Source of the DNA: Flavobacteriales bacterium UBA1112
GTDB taxonomy: Bacteria > Bacteroidota > Bacteroidia > Flavobacteriales_D > Sanyastnellaceae
NCBI GenBank assembly: GCA_002313415.1
Contig: DCBH01000019.1
Coordinates: forward strand, 1-24,382
Length of the DNA stretch: 24,382 nucleotides
Reading direction: 5' to 3'
Part shown: one piece after another, positions 9,201-14,799 of the stretch
Position numbering within the stretch: the stretch's first letter is position 1
Layout: every line of letters begins with the position of its first letter
The notes under the pieces: generated by a model
Databases searched by the model: none
The model's input: the letters and a program-made list of their open reading frames with translations, nothing else
What the model was told of the DNA's origin: nothing
Translations under genes and position numbers: made by a program

Positions 9201-10306
9201 ACTTCTACAGCTTTGGGAACTGGAAACTGTGTCCACGCGATACCGCGGACGTTGTTCGTATCGGTTGCACAAATCCTGATTTCCCCAACTTCGACGCGTT
9301 GGCTACGGAAGACGATGGCTCGTGTTCCAATGTCTCAGGTTGTACGGATGAGTCCGCGGACAACTATGATCCCGATGCAACATTCGACGATGGCTCTTGC
9401 GTCATCACTGGTTGCACAGACCCAACGGCATTGAATTACAATGAAAATGTGACGGCTGAGGACAACAGCACTTGTTACTACACTTTACCCAACATTGTCA
9501 TCAACGAAATCCATTACAACCCCTGCGTCAGCCAAGGTGACGATTTCGATTACGAGTTCGTGGAGTTGTTGAACATCGGGGATTTGGCTGCAGACATTTC
9601 AGGGTTTGAATTTTACAATTCAACAGGAGGCAACGACCAACTGAGTGTGGTGTTCCCAGAAGGGACATCTATGGCTGCAGGAGAGTTCGTCCTTGTAGTG
9701 GTGTCTGAAGCGGGTGTGGCCAACTATGCATCGTCAGGTGCTCAAATCTTCCAGATGACCCAAGGCAACTTTAGTAACTCAGGAGAAGCTTTGGCTTTGC
9801 GTGATGCATTTGGCAACACTGTCAATGCTGTCACCTACGACGACGGTGGTGCTTGGCCATCTGCGGCGCAGGGCATTCTCGGTTTCAATTACATTGAAAG
9901 CCCAGATGGCGGATGCGCGACCTTGGAATACATCCCTGAAATATTGAACGCCTACTTATCTACGCCTGTAGGCAATGGCAACGATGTCGGCGGCAACTGG
10001 CAGGCGTCTTGGGTGGACAATGGAACCCCAGGTGCTGCGAATAGCTCTGCTTTTGGATGCAACAACCCGAACGCGTGCAACTTCAATGCAAATGCCATTC
10101 TTGGTGATGAAAGCCAGTGCACCTTTGACTGCGTCGGTTGCACCTATCCCAATGCCGACAACTTTACAGCTGGGGCGACCCAAGACGACGGCTCGTGTGA
10201 ATTTACCATTGCAAACCCTTGTCCTACGGATTTGAATGGCGATGGTGCTACGACCACGGCCGATCTCTTGGTCTTCCTCGTGGACTTCGGAAACACATGC
10301 CTCTGA
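6287..10306 (+). CDS. large secreted modular protein: lamin-tail domains, cupredoxin, OB-fold-like modules, cysteine repeats, dockerin-like tail
   Basis: A 1339-residue protein with a signal peptide (about 1-21, cleavage after SWA). Order: LTD1 (23-207), cysteine repeat 1 (211), cupredoxin-like domain (about 238-338), repeat 2 (342), OB-fold-like module 1 (363-550), repeat 3 (551), LTD2 (578-770), repeat 4 (774), OB-like module 2 (795-990), repeats 5-7 (993, 1018, 1042), LTD3 (1066-1250), repeats 8-9 (1257, 1284), and a tail with one EF-hand-like loop. LTD1 and LTD2 are clearly duplicated (EGSxNNKYxExYNPTS; TFLSNGDD; GNGGDW). The cupredoxin has a plausible type-1 copper site: His273, Cys322, His327, Met332. 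The tail has DLNGDG (loop Asp1315, Asn1317, Asp1319, Asp1326) flanked by Cys1312 and Cys1338. LTD with OB-fold occurs in extracellular nucleases of the ExeM type (known), but no nuclease domain is seen. The function is unknown; a surface or matrix role is inference. Confidence 0.88.
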   Translation: MRFSTWLASALLFLSSGASWAQCENLFFSEAAEGSSNNKYLEIYNPTSAVVDLSGYAFPSVSNSPSTPGVYEFWNAFPEGASVAPGDVYIIAHPSADPIIGAEADHTFTFLSNGDDGFMLVQGDETSFVQIDAVGDWNGDPGSGWEVAGVANGTKDHTIIRKSSVQTGNGGDWITSAGTDAENSEWIVLDQNDWTNLAIHAFDGCGAAVLGCTNPNATNFNSEATQDDGSCTFDNACNVDGVVVEASSFQYSPSDLSIEPGQTVVWSNLGGTHDVNGDINSQTGESFGNPEAFYLAPVSGDANGVCIGSYTFNVPGVYTYDCSIGSHAALGMVASITVGSGGCTNAAAANFNPSADYDDGSCLIVELTSIADIQLGQETGAFTDSVVVTRGIVTGVFGSAVSIQDGQGAYSGLWLFSPDVPVQQGDEVEVTGAVSEFFDKTQIGTPSTVILSQGNALPVAEVLATADANAEPWEGVLVQVTGVVSNADAGFGEWALSDGSGEVRADNAGFDAIGAGLVELGNQLQITGALDFSFSNFKFQLRDAADALLYGCTNAGAVNYNDLASIDDGSCDIEGGECGLFVSEVAEGSANNKYIELYNPTSSPIFLDEYTFGNCSNGCDDLGASPSITDNVDFWTFNFPAGDQVPAGGTYIVAHPTADPIILAVANMTYTFLSNGDDAYFLVNIAGGDTTLVDAIGDFGPDPGSGFAVAGENNATQNATLVRKPEVSFGNGGDWAASAGTNPLDTEWIINPSNDWTNLGVHTFNGACAVDNTGCTDEGAVNYDPSATEDDGTCIFIPNLSIQEIQTQGFTGSVVTSGTVTALYGNNGALAGQPSYVIQNGSGANSAIWVIGTGVVIGDQVEVAGTVNEVFGLRQILSAVPSVLSTGNALPEAEMLMPSAINDEQWECVLVEMTGTVSGITANFGEWTLSDDTGQGMVASLGYNAVNDSVVVDSVMTGLVEEGRNYRVTGPNFYSFGNWKLCPRDTADVVRIGCTNPDFPNFDALATEDDGSCSNVSGCTDESADNYDPDATFDDGSCVITGCTDPTALNYNENVTAEDNSTCYYTLPNIVINEIHYNPCVSQGDDFDYEFVELLNIGDLAADISGFEFYNSTGGNDQLSVVFPEGTSMAAGEFVLVVVSEAGVANYASSGAQIFQMTQGNFSNSGEALALRDAFGNTVNAVTYDDGGAWPSAAQGILGFNYIESPDGGCATLEYIPEILNAYLSTPVGNGNDVGGNWQASWVDNGTPGAANSSAFGCNNPNACNFNANAILGDESQCTFDCVGCTYPNADNFTAGATQDDGSCEFTIANPCPTDLNGDGATTTADLLVFLVDFGNTCL
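6917..10198 (+). repeat. nine cysteine-rich 21-22 residue repeats (GCT...DDGSC type) inside the secreted protein
   Basis: Nine units start at bases 6917, 7310, 7937, 8606, 9263, 9338, 9410, 10055 and 10136 (residues 211, 342, 551, 774, 993, 1018, 1042, 1257, 1284). Each opens with GCT or GCN, has an N-F/Y-N/D-like core around positions 9-11, and closes with DDGSC or a variant; units 7 and 8 have 22 residues, the others 21. Every unit keeps its two cysteines, suggesting one disulfide per unit, and the acidic DDGS stretch could bind calcium (inference). They sit between domains as spacers, with units 5-7 nearly in tandem. The DNA copies have diverged, so this is a protein-level repeat and not a recent DNA expansion. 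Confidence 0.9.
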
Positions 10307-10334
10307 GTAAAGATTTAATAGAATATGACATGAG

Positions 10335-10363
10335 GAAGGGCGCCTGCCGGGCGCCCTTCTTTT
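10335..10363 (+). terminator. rho-independent terminator after the large secreted protein gene
   Basis: A perfect 10-bp GC-rich stem (GAAGGGCGCC at 10335-10344 with GGCGCCCTTC at 10350-10359) encloses a 5-base loop and is followed by TTTT at 10360-10363. It lies 28 bases after the stop at 10306 and only 13 bases before the next ATG at 10377. Confidence 0.9.
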
Positions 10364-10376
10364 ATCTTGGAAGCTC

Positions 10377-12041
10377 ATGATTTGGATCAAATGGTTGTTG
10401 AGTGTTCTGGGAGGTTTGGGCGTATTCCTATTCGGAATGCGGACCCTAAGCGATGCCATTCGCAGGGCTTCTGCAACGTCCTTCCGTGAGTTTTTGTCCA
10501 GCATTACCCAGAGCACATGGGTGGGAGCGATGACAGGGGTCTTCGTCACGAGTCTTTTGCAGTCGAGCTCAGCCGTCACGGTCACCTTGGTTAGTTTGGT
10601 GAATGCGGGTTTGTTGACCATTCGTGAATCCATTGGCGTCCTGTTTGGCGCCAACATTGGCACCACCATCACTGTGTGGTTGATTGTGTTGTCACTTGGG
10701 GGATTTTCACTCTCTGACCTGGCGCTGCCCATCGCAGGATTGGCAGTTCCATTGCTCCTCATGGATCGCAGATTGCCAAGGCAGGCCGCCAACATGATGA
10801 TTGGTTTCGCCTTGCTGTTCATTGGATTGAACTTGTTAAAAGTCCAAATGGAAAGTGTAGGAGCGAGAGAGCTGTTTACGTCCATTTTTCCAGAGGGGGG
10901 TGGACTCGGTTCCAACGTCTTGTTCATGCTCATTGGCGCTACGTTGACGGCCTTGATTCAGTCGTCCTCGGCGGCGACCGCCTTGACTTTGGCGGCCATG
11001 GTCTCTGGGTTGATTGGATTGGAAAGTGCACTGGCGATGGTTCTTGGCGAGAACATTGGGACCACGCTGACAGCAAATCTGGCTGCTGTGGTTGGAAACC
11101 GGACTGCAAAGCGTGTCGCTCGCATTCATTTCCTCATCAATGTCTTCGGTGCGCTTTGGATGATTTGGCTGATCCCAATCATGGCAGACGCCTTGTCTAG
11201 TTTGTTTGGCACAGCCGATACCGAAGAGGTGCGCAATGGCTATGTGCTGGCAATGTTCCACACGACCTTCAATGTGTTGAATGGTTTGCTGATGGGCTTA
11301 TTCACGGAGACGTTGGTTAAGCTTTCCAAGACGTTGGTGTGGAGTGAAGATTTGGAAAGTGAAGCGACCCTGACCACCGCTATTCCCGGTCAAATTGTGG
11401 ATGCGCGTTTGAGTTTGGAAGAGGTGTTGAACGATTTTCGTCGGAGTGCTTCCTTGCTTCGAAGGATGACCCATGGGGTAGAAGAACTTTTTGGATTGTT
11501 GGAACCAGGGGACAGGGCGGATGTGCTCCACAACTTGATCAAGTGGGAGGAGCGTACGGATCGCATCGAACAGACAGTGTCAATTCATTTGGCAGGAATT
11601 GCTCAACAGGAGCTCAGCCCTGAATTGAGCTCTCGCCTGGCGGCGTTATCAGCCATCAACCCCGACTTTGAGCGAGTCGGCGACACGTTGTTGAGTATGG
11701 CCTGGCAAATGGACGCCAAAGCGAGAGAGGGGGTTTACTTCATGCCGAAGCAGCGCACCAACCTCCTATTGATGATTGAGCTTCTTCGGGAGGCCATCAA
11801 AGTCATGGATGTACAACTGACATCTTCAGATGTCGATCTCGAGGCGGTCGCCGAGGTCGAAGGGAAAATCAATGCGCTCCAAGTCAAGTTGCGTGAGAGG
11901 CACATTCAAGATGTGGAAAAAGGAAAGTATCCGGCAATGAGCGGCATCCTTTACAATGACCTTCTGTCATCTTTGGAAGAATGTGGGGACCGAATCGCCC
12001 ATGTAAGTTCAGAGCTTTCTGGTGCCGAGGAAAGAGTGTGA
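10377..12041 (+). CDS. Na+/Pi cotransporter family protein (NptA/PNaS type) with C-terminal PhoU-like domain
   Basis: A 554-residue inner-membrane protein with two Na/Pi-cotransporter repeats in about residues 1-320. Each repeat carries the QSSS signature: LLQSSSAVTVTLV near 60-72 and LIQSSSAATALTLAAM near 193-208. Each is followed by a glycine-asparagine helix: GANIGTTITVWL near 91-102 and GENIGTTLTANL near 223-234. Residues about 345-550 form a helical PhoU-like region, a common fusion in bacterial members. The predicted role is sodium-driven phosphate uptake; transport has not been shown for most PhoU-fused bacterial proteins, so the substrate is family inference. The ATG at 10377 starts directly in the first membrane helix. 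It begins 13 bases behind the terminator, so its promoter must overlap the terminator or it relies on readthrough. It is convergent with the lipoprotein gene, 6 bases apart. Confidence 0.92.
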   Translation: MIWIKWLLSVLGGLGVFLFGMRTLSDAIRRASATSFREFLSSITQSTWVGAMTGVFVTSLLQSSSAVTVTLVSLVNAGLLTIRESIGVLFGANIGTTITVWLIVLSLGGFSLSDLALPIAGLAVPLLLMDRRLPRQAANMMIGFALLFIGLNLLKVQMESVGARELFTSIFPEGGGLGSNVLFMLIGATLTALIQSSSAATALTLAAMVSGLIGLESALAMVLGENIGTTLTANLAAVVGNRTAKRVARIHFLINVFGALWMIWLIPIMADALSSLFGTADTEEVRNGYVLAMFHTTFNVLNGLLMGLFTETLVKLSKTLVWSEDLESEATLTTAIPGQIVDARLSLEEVLNDFRRSASLLRRMTHGVEELFGLLEPGDRADVLHNLIKWEERTDRIEQTVSIHLAGIAQQELSPELSSRLAALSAINPDFERVGDTLLSMAWQMDAKAREGVYFMPKQRTNLLLMIELLREAIKVMDVQLTSSDVDLEAVAEVEGKINALQVKLRERHIQDVEKGKYPAMSGILYNDLLSSLEECGDRIAHVSSELSGAEERV

Positions 12042-12047
12042 TTTCGT

Positions 12048-12530
12048 TCAGGGTGTCGCAACGGCATCTGACATGGCGGTGTTGCTTGGATTTAAATCAC
12101 GGTCCCACAGGGTCCAGGAAAAACGCACCGAATCTGCATCGTTCCCCATCACGAACCAGGAGGTCAATTCAATGGCAATGGTCCCTTCTAACGCAGGGCT
12201 AGACCCTGTAGGCTCCGCGACGGGAACGCGATAAGCATAGGGCACAATCAATTCGGGGACATGCCACGCTGAGTCTCTCCATTCTTGATATTCTCCGATC
12301 AAATTGTAGTGATGGAGGCATGTCGGACAAAACGGCGGCAATGTATCGGCTTGCGTCAAGCCGACATTCCCGTCACCATCGGTGAATCTCAGTGTCATTG
12401 TGGCGGTGCCATCATTGCGTGGTTCAAAGGACTCAAAAGCCAATGTCGGTTCATCGGCATACTGCCTTTCTGGCAAGCATGCGACCAGCCAAAGTATTGC
12501 CGTCCCAGCGATGATAAAACGTATTGACAT
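12048..12530 (-). CDS. predicted lipoprotein of a conserved Bacteroidota family (function unknown)
   Basis: A 160-residue protein. The N-terminus is a lipoprotein signal peptide: a short basic start, a hydrophobic core, and the lipobox LVAC with Cys18 as the lipidated residue. The mature part has TLRFTDGDGNVGL followed by TLPPFCPTC, then a beta-rich region with VPYAYRVP, LEGTIAIEL and LWDRDLNPSNTA near the end. I know this pattern (FTDGDGN-G-L early, DR-L-SN late) from uncharacterised lipoproteins of this phylum, with no assigned function. It probably sits in the outer membrane or faces the periplasm. It is divergent from the LuxE-like gene across 46 bases that contain a repeated promoter-like element and an inverted repeat. 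The 3' end is 6 bases from the convergent transporter gene. Confidence 0.75.
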   Translation of the reverse strand: MSIRFIIAGTAILWLVACLPERQYADEPTLAFESFEPRNDGTATMTLRFTDGDGNVGLTQADTLPPFCPTCLHHYNLIGEYQEWRDSAWHVPELIVPYAYRVPVAEPTGSSPALEGTIAIELTSWFVMGNDADSVRFSWTLWDRDLNPSNTAMSDAVATP

Positions 12531-12534
12531 ACCA

Positions 12535-12542
12535 CAATGTTA
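12535..12542 (-). promoter_or_regulatory. candidate -7 element TAACATTG of the lipoprotein gene, in a 16-base shared element
   Basis: On the minus strand TAACATTG (one mismatch to TAnnTTTG) ends 4 bases before the lipoprotein ATG, implying a leaderless or nearly leaderless start. It lies within a 16-base element at 12532-12547 that recurs exactly at 20301-20316 upstream of the PorP/SprF gene in the same orientation. Confidence 0.35.
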
Positions 12543-12565
12543 CGGAACGTCACTCAAGAGTTCCG
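12543..12565. promoter_or_regulatory. inverted repeat in the lipoprotein/LuxE-like divergent region
   Basis: CGGAAC at 12543-12548 and GTTCCG at 12560-12565 form a perfect 6-base inverted repeat with an 11-base spacer, inside the 46-base divergent gap. It partly overlaps the shared 16-base element. The layout suits an operator for a dimeric regulator, but no regulator is encoded nearby and chance cannot be excluded. Confidence 0.3.
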
Positions 12566-12576
12566 AACTTGCATTC

Positions 12577-13650
12577 ATGCCACGCGCTTTTCAAGATTGG
12601 GGATTGACCGCTTCAATGGGAGAGGTGCGCTTGAGGCTTTGGTCGTGGATGCAAGACGGCAGCAAAGATGAATTTGTGGACCATGCCCTTGCTCTTTTTC
12701 GCTGGCAGGCGAGTCAAAATTCGACATATCGCGAATTCGTCAAGGCTGTAAATGTTCGACCCGAGGACGTCTCGACAATTGAGGCCATTCCATTCCTCCC
12801 CGTGGAAATTTTCAAAACGCATGTCGTCAAATCAGGTGATTGGAAGAAGCACTTCGCATTTCGGAGCTCTGGCACCTCCGAGACACCATCTCGTGCGGAG
12901 CACTGGATGGATGATTGCGGGCTGTCGTGGTATGCGCATGTATCTCGCTTGGCGTGGCGCAACCAATGGTCTCAGGACGTCTCTAAGTGGTCGTGGATTG
13001 GGTTGCTGCCAGGGTATCTGGGCCGCGGGGATGCATCCTTGTTGACCATGGTCAAAGACTTTATGGATCAGGCCGGCGAGAGTGAGGAGGGCATGTTCAT
13101 GAATGACCACAAGGCATTGAGGGCGAAGTTGTTGGCTCACTTCGCCCAATCTCATGCCAAACCTTTGATGTTGTTCGGGGTGACCTGGGCCATTCTGGAT
13201 TGGATGGATTCTTTGCGGAGAGATCCGCAATTTGTGGGACAGATTCCTTGGCAGCGAGTCACTTTGATGGAGACTGGAGGAATGAAGGGCCGCGGTAGGG
13301 AGCCGATTCGAGAAGAGGTCCATGACAGAATCAGGTCAGTGCTTCCAAAGATTCACATTGCATCTGAATACGGCATGACTGAGATGATGTCACAAGGTTA
13401 CGCGAAGGACGGAATTCATCACGAATTCCCGCAATGGGTGAAGCCTTTGGTGAGGGAAGTCCGCGACCCACAATCTTTAGGGCTTCAAAATCGGGTGGGT
13501 CGATTGGATGTGGTGGATTTGGCCAACGTACATAGCTGCGCTTTCTTGGCGACTGGTGATGCAGCAAACCTGACGGATGAAGGTTTGATTTTGCTTGGGC
13601 GACAGGACGAATCTGAAATCCGAGGTTGCAGTTTGTTGGCGACTCCTTGA
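12577..13650 (+). CDS. LuxE-like acyl-protein synthetase / adenylate-forming enzyme
   Basis: A 357-residue cytoplasmic protein related to LuxE acyl-protein synthetases and the wider adenylate-forming superfamily. The ATP-binding loop is FRSSGTSETPS at about residues 95-105. IASEYGMTEMMSQ (261-273) supplies the YGMTE core motif. Near the C-terminus FLATGDAANLTDEGL and LLGRQDESEIRG match the GD and GR-x-x-(E/D)-x-I-(R/K)-G motifs. The full C-terminal lid domain of acyl-CoA synthetases is missing, as in LuxE. LuxE activates fatty acids for bioluminescence; no LuxC reductase or luciferase lies here, so the substrate is unknown and a carboxylate-activating role is all that can be inferred. The ATG at 12577 clears the divergent lipoprotein gene; in-frame ATGs at 12511 and 12382 would overlap it. 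The PiT-like gene follows 68 bases later. Confidence 0.82.
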   Translation: MPRAFQDWGLTASMGEVRLRLWSWMQDGSKDEFVDHALALFRWQASQNSTYREFVKAVNVRPEDVSTIEAIPFLPVEIFKTHVVKSGDWKKHFAFRSSGTSETPSRAEHWMDDCGLSWYAHVSRLAWRNQWSQDVSKWSWIGLLPGYLGRGDASLLTMVKDFMDQAGESEEGMFMNDHKALRAKLLAHFAQSHAKPLMLFGVTWAILDWMDSLRRDPQFVGQIPWQRVTLMETGGMKGRGREPIREEVHDRIRSVLPKIHIASEYGMTEMMSQGYAKDGIHHEFPQWVKPLVREVRDPQSLGLQNRVGRLDVVDLANVHSCAFLATGDAANLTDEGLILLGRQDESEIRGCSLLATP

Positions 13651-13718
13651 ATTCTTCATGTCTTAGGGTTGCTCAACTGAGATTCTGAGGTCATCTTGCT
13701 GCCGCAAACACCCCGCTC

Positions 13719-14768
13719 GTGGAATCTGTTTTCGCTTTGCTTGGATTTTCGCTTGCTGCCTACTCTGTGGTGGGCAACGACAGCATCCAGACTTTGGGTA
13801 CGTTTCTCGTTTCTAACGAGAAGCGAAAGTGGTGGCAACTGTGGTTGTTCGCCGGCTCAATCATGGCCATTGTCGTTGCCCTCGGATATTTTGGCTACGG
13901 AGAGTATCTAGGTGGCAAGGGTGATGATTTGACCTTTGGTAAATACGACGGCATTTTTCAAGGTGAAACAGCGTTTCCTACAATCAGTGCGTGGTATGTG
14001 CTTCCGCCGTTGGCCCTGTTGTTCATCACACGACTTGGCATTCCAGTTAGCACCACCTTCCTCGTCCTTACGTTTTTTGCTCCCAAGGCCCTGCCTCAAA
14101 TGTTGGTCAAAAGCCTCGGAGGCTATGGCGTGGCATTCACCTTTGCAATCGTCGCATTCATTGCATTGAGTAAGGTCACGGAACGTCTTTTCATGCGTTA
14201 TCCCTTGAACGGGCAGGACTTTGGTTTGTGGACCAATCGTCGGTTGTGGACTGGGTTGCAATGGACTTCTACGGGGTTTTTGTGGAGCCAATGGCTGACT
14301 CAAGATTTGGTCAACATTATGGTCTACCTCGGAGATCCGAGAGAGGTGAGTTTAGGCACCTTTTTGTTCGCGCTCTTTGTCCTTTTGGCCATGTTGGGGT
14401 ACATTTTCTTCCGCAGGGGGGGGAAGATTCAGGAAATAGTCCGAGAAAAAACCAACACTCAGGACATTCGATCGGCCACATTCATCGATCTCTTCTATGG
14501 GTTGGTGTTGCTGTTGTTCAAGTTTGATACACTTGGTATCGGGGCTAAAATTCCCATGAGCACGACTTGGGTGTTTCTCGGGATGCTTGCAGGCAGAGAG
14601 GTTGCATTGCGTCTACGTCTAGACGAAGCGAATCAAGATGGCAAAAAGGTTTGGACCATGGTGTTGACGGACTTCGGAAAAGCCACCATTGGCTTGGCTG
14701 TTTCTGTGCTTCTCGTGGTTTTTTTGTACCTCGTAGAAGGGAGAGAACTTGTGCAATTGATCGGGTAA
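13719..14768 (+). CDS. diverged PiT/PHO4-like multi-pass membrane protein
   Basis: A 349-residue protein with about 8-10 hydrophobic segments. It shows the two-fold layout of PiT phosphate transporters. The first half has VVGNDSIQTLGTFL (from about residue 17) and GIPVSTTFLVLTFF (about 106-119); the second half has TQDLVNIMVYLG and later KIPMSTTWVFLGML. These resemble the paired GANDxxNA and PxSTT signatures of PiT proteins, but the canonical GAND is altered in both copies (GND and QD). The role is therefore likely ion/solute transport, phosphate being possible but unproven. The start is GTG at 13719: an in-frame TGA at 13686 leaves no upstream ATG, and the GTG opens right at the first membrane segment. 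It may be cotranscribed with the LuxE-like gene. It is convergent with tyrS, 31 bases apart. Confidence 0.7.
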   Translation: MESVFALLGFSLAAYSVVGNDSIQTLGTFLVSNEKRKWWQLWLFAGSIMAIVVALGYFGYGEYLGGKGDDLTFGKYDGIFQGETAFPTISAWYVLPPLALLFITRLGIPVSTTFLVLTFFAPKALPQMLVKSLGGYGVAFTFAIVAFIALSKVTERLFMRYPLNGQDFGLWTNRRLWTGLQWTSTGFLWSQWLTQDLVNIMVYLGDPREVSLGTFLFALFVLLAMLGYIFFRRGGKIQEIVREKTNTQDIRSATFIDLFYGLVLLLFKFDTLGIGAKIPMSTTWVFLGMLAGREVALRLRLDEANQDGKKVWTMVLTDFGKATIGLAVSVLLVVFLYLVEGRELVQLIG

Positions 14769-14799
14769 TGGCTGATTTTGGCTTCAATATGCCAAGCAA

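Noticed and set aside
6917..10198. Regularly spaced cysteine-repeat DNA considered as a CRISPR-like or satellite repeat
   Set aside because: The DNA copies are diverged, the spacing is irregular and the reading frame is continuous, so it is a protein repeat.
9956..10933. Open frame of 325 codons on the minus strand across the end of the secreted-protein gene and the start of the transporter gene
   Set aside because: It is antisense to two well-supported genes, crosses their terminator hairpin, and its translation has no domain, signal peptide or natural-looking composition.
12382..12576. N-terminal extension of the LuxE-like gene back to 12382 or 12511
   Set aside because: It would overlap the divergent lipoprotein gene including its signal peptide, and the added residues do not resemble the family.
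12832..13323. Open frame of 163 codons on the minus strand
   Set aside because: It is antisense to the LuxE-like gene and has histidine/proline/glutamine-rich composition typical of a shadow frame.
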